Source of the DNA: Lacrimispora sp. 210928-DFI.3.58 | Lineage (GTDB): Bacteria; Bacillota; Clostridia; Lachnospirales; Lachnospiraceae | Direction: 5' to 3' | Assembly (NCBI RefSeq): GCF_020554865.1 | Contig: NZ_JAJCIC010000058.1 | Location: 1 to 15,166 of the forward strand | DNA: 15,166 nt | Part shown: positions 13,616-15,166 of the stretch, piece by piece | Numbering within the stretch: position 1 is the first letter of the stretch | How the letters are laid out: each line of letters opens with the position of its first letter | Position numbers and translations under genes: made by a program | Notes under the pieces: model-generated | Told to the model about the DNA's origin: nothing | Databases searched by the model: none | Seen by the model: the letters and a program-made list of their open reading frames with translations, nothing else

Positions 13616-14863
13616 TTACTTCTTCTCAACGTCTGTGTAATACAGATGCCTTGGAAGTCCATCTGTCATGATCGGTGTCAGCTCTGCCTGGATCAGCGGG
13701 CGGATGTAGTTCACAAACTCATCTGTCACATAATCTCCTGCTTCATTGATCCACTCTCTCGGAACCTTCTTCTCTACGTTTGCAACCTTGTGCACATCGT
13801 AAATGTCGGTTACGCAGATGTAGGGATCATCGGAAACACGCTTTAAGATGATCATCTTGCCAGTCTCGCCCTCAAAGGCCTCCTTTACAGCAGCGCCGCC
13901 TACCTGGTAGGCCTCTGTGATATCCACTCTGGATACGATGTGGGAAGCACAGCGCTGGAGGGAGTTGAACTCGATGGCTCTTGTCTTGCAGCCAACCTCG
14001 CGGTTGATCTTCTCTGCCAGGAAGCGTGCTGTACCTGTCAGCTGCTTGTGGCCGAAGGCATCCACAAAGTCAATGCCGTCTGTCAGCTCACAGACATAGC
14101 GGCCGTCTGCCAGCTTCACACCCTCTGAGACAGCTACCACAACGGACTTCTTTACCTTGTGGAGGTCTGCCACCTTCTTCATGAAGGCATCCACATCAAA
14201 CGGGATCTCAGGAAGGAAGATCATATCCGGGCCTTCGCAGTCCTCGCACTTTGCAAGGGCAGCTGCGCCTGTCAGCCAGCCTGCATTACGTCCCATGATC
14301 TCTAAGATCGTCACATTCTGCTGGTCATATACAAGGCCGTCCTTGATAACCTCCTTTGTGATGGAGCCAATATACTTTGCAGCGCTGCCGTAGCCAGGTG
14401 TGTGGTCTGTAGCAGCCAGGTCATTGTCAATGGTCTTCGGTACACCCATGAAACGGATCTTGCTTCCGTTTAACAGGGAGTAGTCAGACAGCTTCTTGAT
14501 GGTATCCATGGAGTCATTTCCGCCGATATAGAAGAAATACTCGATCTCCAGCTTATCCAGGATAGCGAATATCTTGTCGTAGATCTCTCTGCCATCGCAG
14601 ATTTCGGGCAGCTTAAAGCGGCAGGAACCCAGATATGCAGATGGGGTGCGCTTTAACAGTTCAATATCAAGATCTGTCTTGATATGGTCGGACAGGTCTA
14701 CATAGCGCTCATCCAGCAACCCCTGAATGCCATGGACCATACCGTATACCTTATTCGCCCCTCTGTCCTTTGCCGTCTTGTAAACTCCGGCAAGACTTGA
14801 GTTGATAACGGCTGTTGGTCCGCCAGACTGTCCTACGATTACATTGCCTTTTACCTCTGTCAT
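13616..14863 (-). CDS. pfp: Diphosphate-dependent 6-phosphofructokinase
   Basis: This 415-residue protein phosphorylates fructose-6-P to fructose-1,6-bisphosphate, probably with diphosphate rather than ATP, and reversibly. Evidence for PPi use: GGNDSMDT (114-121) instead of the ATP-type GGDGS, and VPKTIDND (142-149) with Lys143 where ATP enzymes have Gly. The sugar-binding EIMGRNAGW lies at about 188-196 and the N-terminal GQSGGPTAVINSS at 11-23. The frame is open upstream to an ATG at 14935, but the added residues are not family-like, and GGAGG (14874-14878) precedes 14863 with 10-nt spacing. The gene is monocistronic, with its own promoter, leader hairpin, cre and terminator. It acts just downstream of the two isomerases in the neighbouring PTS operon. 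Use of ATP instead of PPi is unlikely given both diagnostic positions. Confidence 0.94.
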   Translation of the reverse strand: MTEVKGNVIVGQSGGPTAVINSSLAGVYKTAKDRGANKVYGMVHGIQGLLDERYVDLSDHIKTDLDIELLKRTPSAYLGSCRFKLPEICDGREIYDKIFAILDKLEIEYFFYIGGNDSMDTIKKLSDYSLLNGSKIRFMGVPKTIDNDLAATDHTPGYGSAAKYIGSITKEVIKDGLVYDQQNVTILEIMGRNAGWLTGAAALAKCEDCEGPDMIFLPEIPFDVDAFMKKVADLHKVKKSVVVAVSEGVKLADGRYVCELTDGIDFVDAFGHKQLTGTARFLAEKINREVGCKTRAIEFNSLQRCASHIVSRVDITEAYQVGGAAVKEAFEGETGKMIILKRVSDDPYICVTDIYDVHKVANVEKKVPREWINEAGDYVTDEFVNYIRPLIQAELTPIMTDGLPRHLYYTDVEKK

Positions 14864-14891
14864 GAAAAAAATACCTCCATTGATCTTATCT

Positions 14892-14914
14892 CCATCCGCG
14901 TCCTTGACGGATGG
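14892..14914 (-). other. Leader hairpin in front of the phosphofructokinase gene
   Basis: CCATCCG (14914-14908) and CGGATGG (14898-14892) form a 7-bp GC-rich stem with a 9-nt loop in the 5' untranslated region. It ends 13 nt before the ribosome-binding site. There is no U tract and no obvious alternative structure, so it may only affect mRNA stability. Confidence 0.45.
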
Positions 14915-14949
14915 GCTTCCTGCGCCTTCAGTCACTGCCCCGCTGCTTT

Positions 14950-14965
14950 ATGTAAGCGCTTACAT
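14950..14965. promoter_or_regulatory. cre site (CcpA or other LacI-family operator)
   Basis: ATGTAAGCGCTTACAT is a perfect 16-bp palindrome and matches the CcpA consensus WTGNAANCGNWWNCW at every defined position. It lies at about +4 to +19 relative to the predicted phosphofructokinase transcription start, a position where binding would repress. A different LacI-family regulator could use the same sequence. Confidence 0.82.
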
Positions 14966-14975
14966 TGTTAACTCA

Positions 14976-15004
14976 ATTGTAATATATGTAATGCATAAAA
15001 GCAA
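14976..15004 (-). promoter_or_regulatory. Probable sigma-A promoter of the phosphofructokinase gene
   Basis: The -10 hexamer TACAAT (14976-14981) is good; the -35 TTGCTT (14999-15004), 17 bp away, matches only in TTG. The predicted start near 14969 gives a leader of about 106 nt containing the cre and the hairpin. Confidence 0.6.
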
Positions 15005-15060
15005 GCATTTTCTGGATTGTTTTTACAAAAATTATGACTATTTTTTAACAAATAGTGGCG

Positions 15061-15138
15061 TCATCTCTTACAGAAGATGACTCAGATTGTAGACAAACTA
15101 CGTTTTCCGAGATGGGAGCTCGAGGGCAAAGCCCTCGA
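15061..15138. repeat. Cluster of short hairpins at the right edge, repeat-like
   Basis: Three inverted repeats follow one another: TCATCT/AGATGA (15061-15080), GTAG/CTAC (15089-15101) and TCGAGGGC AAA GCCCTCGA (15120-15138, a perfect 8-bp stem with a 3-nt loop). No open reading frame, ribosome-binding site or promoter is seen in 15005-15166. The density suggests a short intergenic repeat element or a structured RNA cut by the window edge; neither can be decided here. Confidence 0.35.
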
Positions 15139-15166
15139 ACTGGAATCACGCAGGTGGAATTCATTT

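Noticed and set aside
1..15166. CRISPR arrays, rRNA, tRNA genes, transposases or phage genes.
   Set aside because: No direct-repeat array, conserved RNA gene sequence or mobile-element protein was seen on either strand.

Overview
The window looks like the chromosome of an anaerobic Firmicute of the Lachnospiraceae / Clostridium cluster XIVa type (Enterocloster, Hungatella or similar). The reasons are moderate GC, strong GGAGG ribosome-binding sites, consensus sigma-A promoters, a PPi-dependent phosphofructokinase, a mannose-class PTS, a DUF1846 protein and a perfect catabolite-responsive element. Placement below family level is inference.

Layout: (1) 84-1713, a plus-strand UPF0371/DUF1846 gene with its own promoter and a strong hairpin terminator, probably shared with the convergent operon. 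(2) 1732-8745, all on the minus strand: a HutC-type GntR regulator, then an operon in the order cupin-type glucose-6-phosphate isomerase, two-domain class I mannose-6-phosphate isomerase, Cof-type HAD phosphatase, and PTS IIA, IIB, IIC and IID. Three copies of the palindrome TTGTTATAACAA (one with a single end mismatch) lie on the regulator promoter, on the operon promoter and in the operon leader. (3) 8785-11609, minus strand: an FCD-domain GntR regulator and an IlvD/Edd-family dehydratase. Operators of the form ACATCTGATGT sit at the regulator's consensus promoter and bracket the dehydratase promoter. (4) 11634-13545, minus strand: an M20 amidohydrolase behind the wreck of an amino-acid ABC transporter; permease and ATPase both lack their middles. 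(5) 13563-15004, minus strand: PPi-dependent 6-phosphofructokinase with terminator, leader hairpin, promoter and a perfect cre. The right edge (15061-15166) is non-coding as far as I can see and rich in short hairpins.

How it fits together: the PTS would import and phosphorylate a hexose. The two isomerases can turn mannose-6-phosphate and glucose-6-phosphate into fructose-6-phosphate. The PPi-dependent phosphofructokinase next door is the following glycolytic step. The HAD enzyme may dephosphorylate excess sugar phosphate. The true PTS substrate and the true dehydratase substrate are not readable from sequence.

The most notable items are two self-contained GntR circuits with visible operators, the use of an archaeal-type cupin isomerase inside a PTS operon, the uncharacterised N-terminal domain of the mannose-6-phosphate isomerase, and the doubly deleted ABC transporter.
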